Assembly (NCBI GenBank): GCA_947374125.1
Contig: CANCAR010000049.1
Coordinates: forward strand, 1 to 14,455
Reading direction: 5' to 3'
Length of the DNA: 14,455 nucleotides
Source: Hyphomicrobiales bacterium
GTDB lineage: Bacteria > Pseudomonadota > Alphaproteobacteria > Rhizobiales > Beijerinckiaceae
Shown: positions 13,901 through 14,455 of the stretch, one piece after another
How the letters are laid out: every line of letters starts with the position of its first letter
Position numbering within the stretch: position 1 is the first letter of the stretch
The notes under the pieces: generated by a model
The model's database searches: none
Told to the model about the DNA's origin: nothing
Seen by the model: only the letters and a program-made list of their open reading frames with translations
Made by a program: the position numbers and the translations under genes

Positions 13901-14191
13901 ATGAAATTTCGTCCGCTGCATGACCGAGTGGTCGTCCGCCGCCTCGATGGTGAGGAAAAAACCAAGGGTGGCATCATCATCCCCGAAACAGCCAAGGAAA
14001 AGCCACAGGAAGGCGAAATCGTCGCCGTTGGCACAGGTAGCCGTGACGAGAGCGGCAAGCTGGTTCCTATGGATGTTAAGAAGGGCGACAAGGTCCTTTT
14101 TGGCAAATGGTCGGGCACGGAAGTCAAGATTGACGGCCAGGATCTGCTGATCATGAAGGAATCCGACATCATGGGCGTGATCGGCAAATAA
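13901..14191 (+). CDS. groES: Co-chaperonin GroES (96 aa)
   Basis: Heptameric lid of the GroEL folding chamber in the cytoplasm. Full-length at 96 residues, starting MKFRPLHDRVVVRRL, with the mobile loop EEKTKGGIIIPETAKEKP (about residues 18-35) that contacts GroEL. The remaining family marks are EIVAVGTG, GDKVLFGKWSGTEVK and a C-terminus ending in DIMGVIGK. A ribosome binding site AAGGAAG precedes the ATG by 6 nt. It is the first gene of the groESL operon, 55 nt before groEL, under the CIRCE element and heat-shock-type promoter. Confidence 0.98.
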   Translation: MKFRPLHDRVVVRRLDGEEKTKGGIIIPETAKEKPQEGEIVAVGTGSRDESGKLVPMDVKKGDKVLFGKWSGTEVKIDGQDLLIMKESDIMGVIGK

Positions 14192-14246
14192 GCCTTTCCC
14201 CCTCTTCGTCTCACCTCGATATTTTCTCTCAAAGGAGCAGAACACT

Positions 14247-14455
14247 ATGGCTGCCAAACACGTTCACTTCGGCTCTGATGCCCGCGACCGCATGCTGCGC
14301 GGCGTCGACATTCTCGCCAATGCCGTTAAGGTCACGCTCGGTCCGAAAGGCCGTAACGTTGTGATCGACAAGTCCTTCGGCGCACCGCGCATCACGAAGG
14401 ACGGCGTCACCGTCGCAAAAGACATCGAGCTTGAAGACAAGTTCGAAAACATGGG
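14247..14455 (+). CDS. groEL: Chaperonin GroEL, 5' part only (69 codons, cut by the window edge)
   Basis: ATP-dependent chaperonin subunit. The visible N-terminus MAAKHVHFGSDARDRMLRGVDILANAVKVTLGPKGRNVVIDKSFG is truncated here for brevity of reading; key parts are the equatorial-domain start, the nucleotide-binding TLGPKGRNV (about residues 30-38) and KDGVTVAKDIELED. AAAGGAG lies 9 nt before the ATG. The frame is open to the right edge. Most alphaproteobacterial GroEL proteins begin MAAK with VKF or VRF, so the KHVHFGSDARDRML variant here is a little unusual but harmless. Some members of this group carry several groEL copies; this one is in the usual CIRCE-controlled operon. Confidence 0.97.
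   Translation, partial: MAAKHVHFGSDARDRMLRGVDILANAVKVTLGPKGRNVVIDKSFGAPRITKDGVTVAKDIELEDKFENM

Overview
The window is ordinary chromosomal DNA of an alphaproteobacterium, most likely of the Hyphomicrobiales (Rhizobiales) or a close relative. The grounds are gene content and order: an LPS block DUF4170 / DUF374-type acyltransferase / waaA, an rsmE-gshA pair with the alphaproteobacterial-plant type of glutamate-cysteine ligase, an ispH-thrB-rnhA operon, a DUF2076 protein, and groESL under a CIRCE operator. This placement is inferred from protein sequences read by eye; no search was run. I see no insertion sequence, phage gene, CRISPR array, tRNA or rRNA.

Layout. (1) 1-3373, minus strand: a small secreted four-cysteine protein, ubiA, DUF4170, a lysophospholipid acyltransferase-like protein and waaA, which runs off the left edge. 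These genes are tightly spaced or overlapping except for an 81-bp gap after ubiA. They serve the envelope (Kdo addition to lipid A, probable acyl transfer) and ubiquinone synthesis. (2) 3520-6050, plus strand: rsmE (from a TTG start), gshA, then an unassigned 64-residue membrane protein. (3) 6047-8692, minus strand: a HAD hydrolase, a MATE exporter and a DUF937-like protein, probably one operon. It converges on the small membrane protein gene so closely that the two stop codons share a TTAA. (4) 8790-11179, plus strand: ispH, thrB and rnhA, joined by a 3-nt gap and an ATGA overlap. (5) 11180-11479: a 300-bp gene-free stretch holding an imperfect palindromic repeat with nested hairpins. (6) 11480-13756, plus strand: a DUF2076 protein, a terminator-like hairpin, then an overlapping GNAT acetyltransferase and EamA-family transporter. 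(7) 13757-14455: a heat-shock-type promoter, a perfect CIRCE element, groES, and the first 69 codons of groEL.

How the genes work together: most are housekeeping (LPS core, quinone, glutathione and isoprenoid synthesis, threonine synthesis, rRNA modification, RNA/DNA hybrid removal, protein folding). I did not find a new defence or biosynthetic system. The least explained items are the composite palindrome at 11188-11361, the small secreted and membrane proteins, the HAD-MATE-DUF937 operon, and the GNAT gene whose start codon directly follows a terminator-like hairpin and has no visible Shine-Dalgarno.
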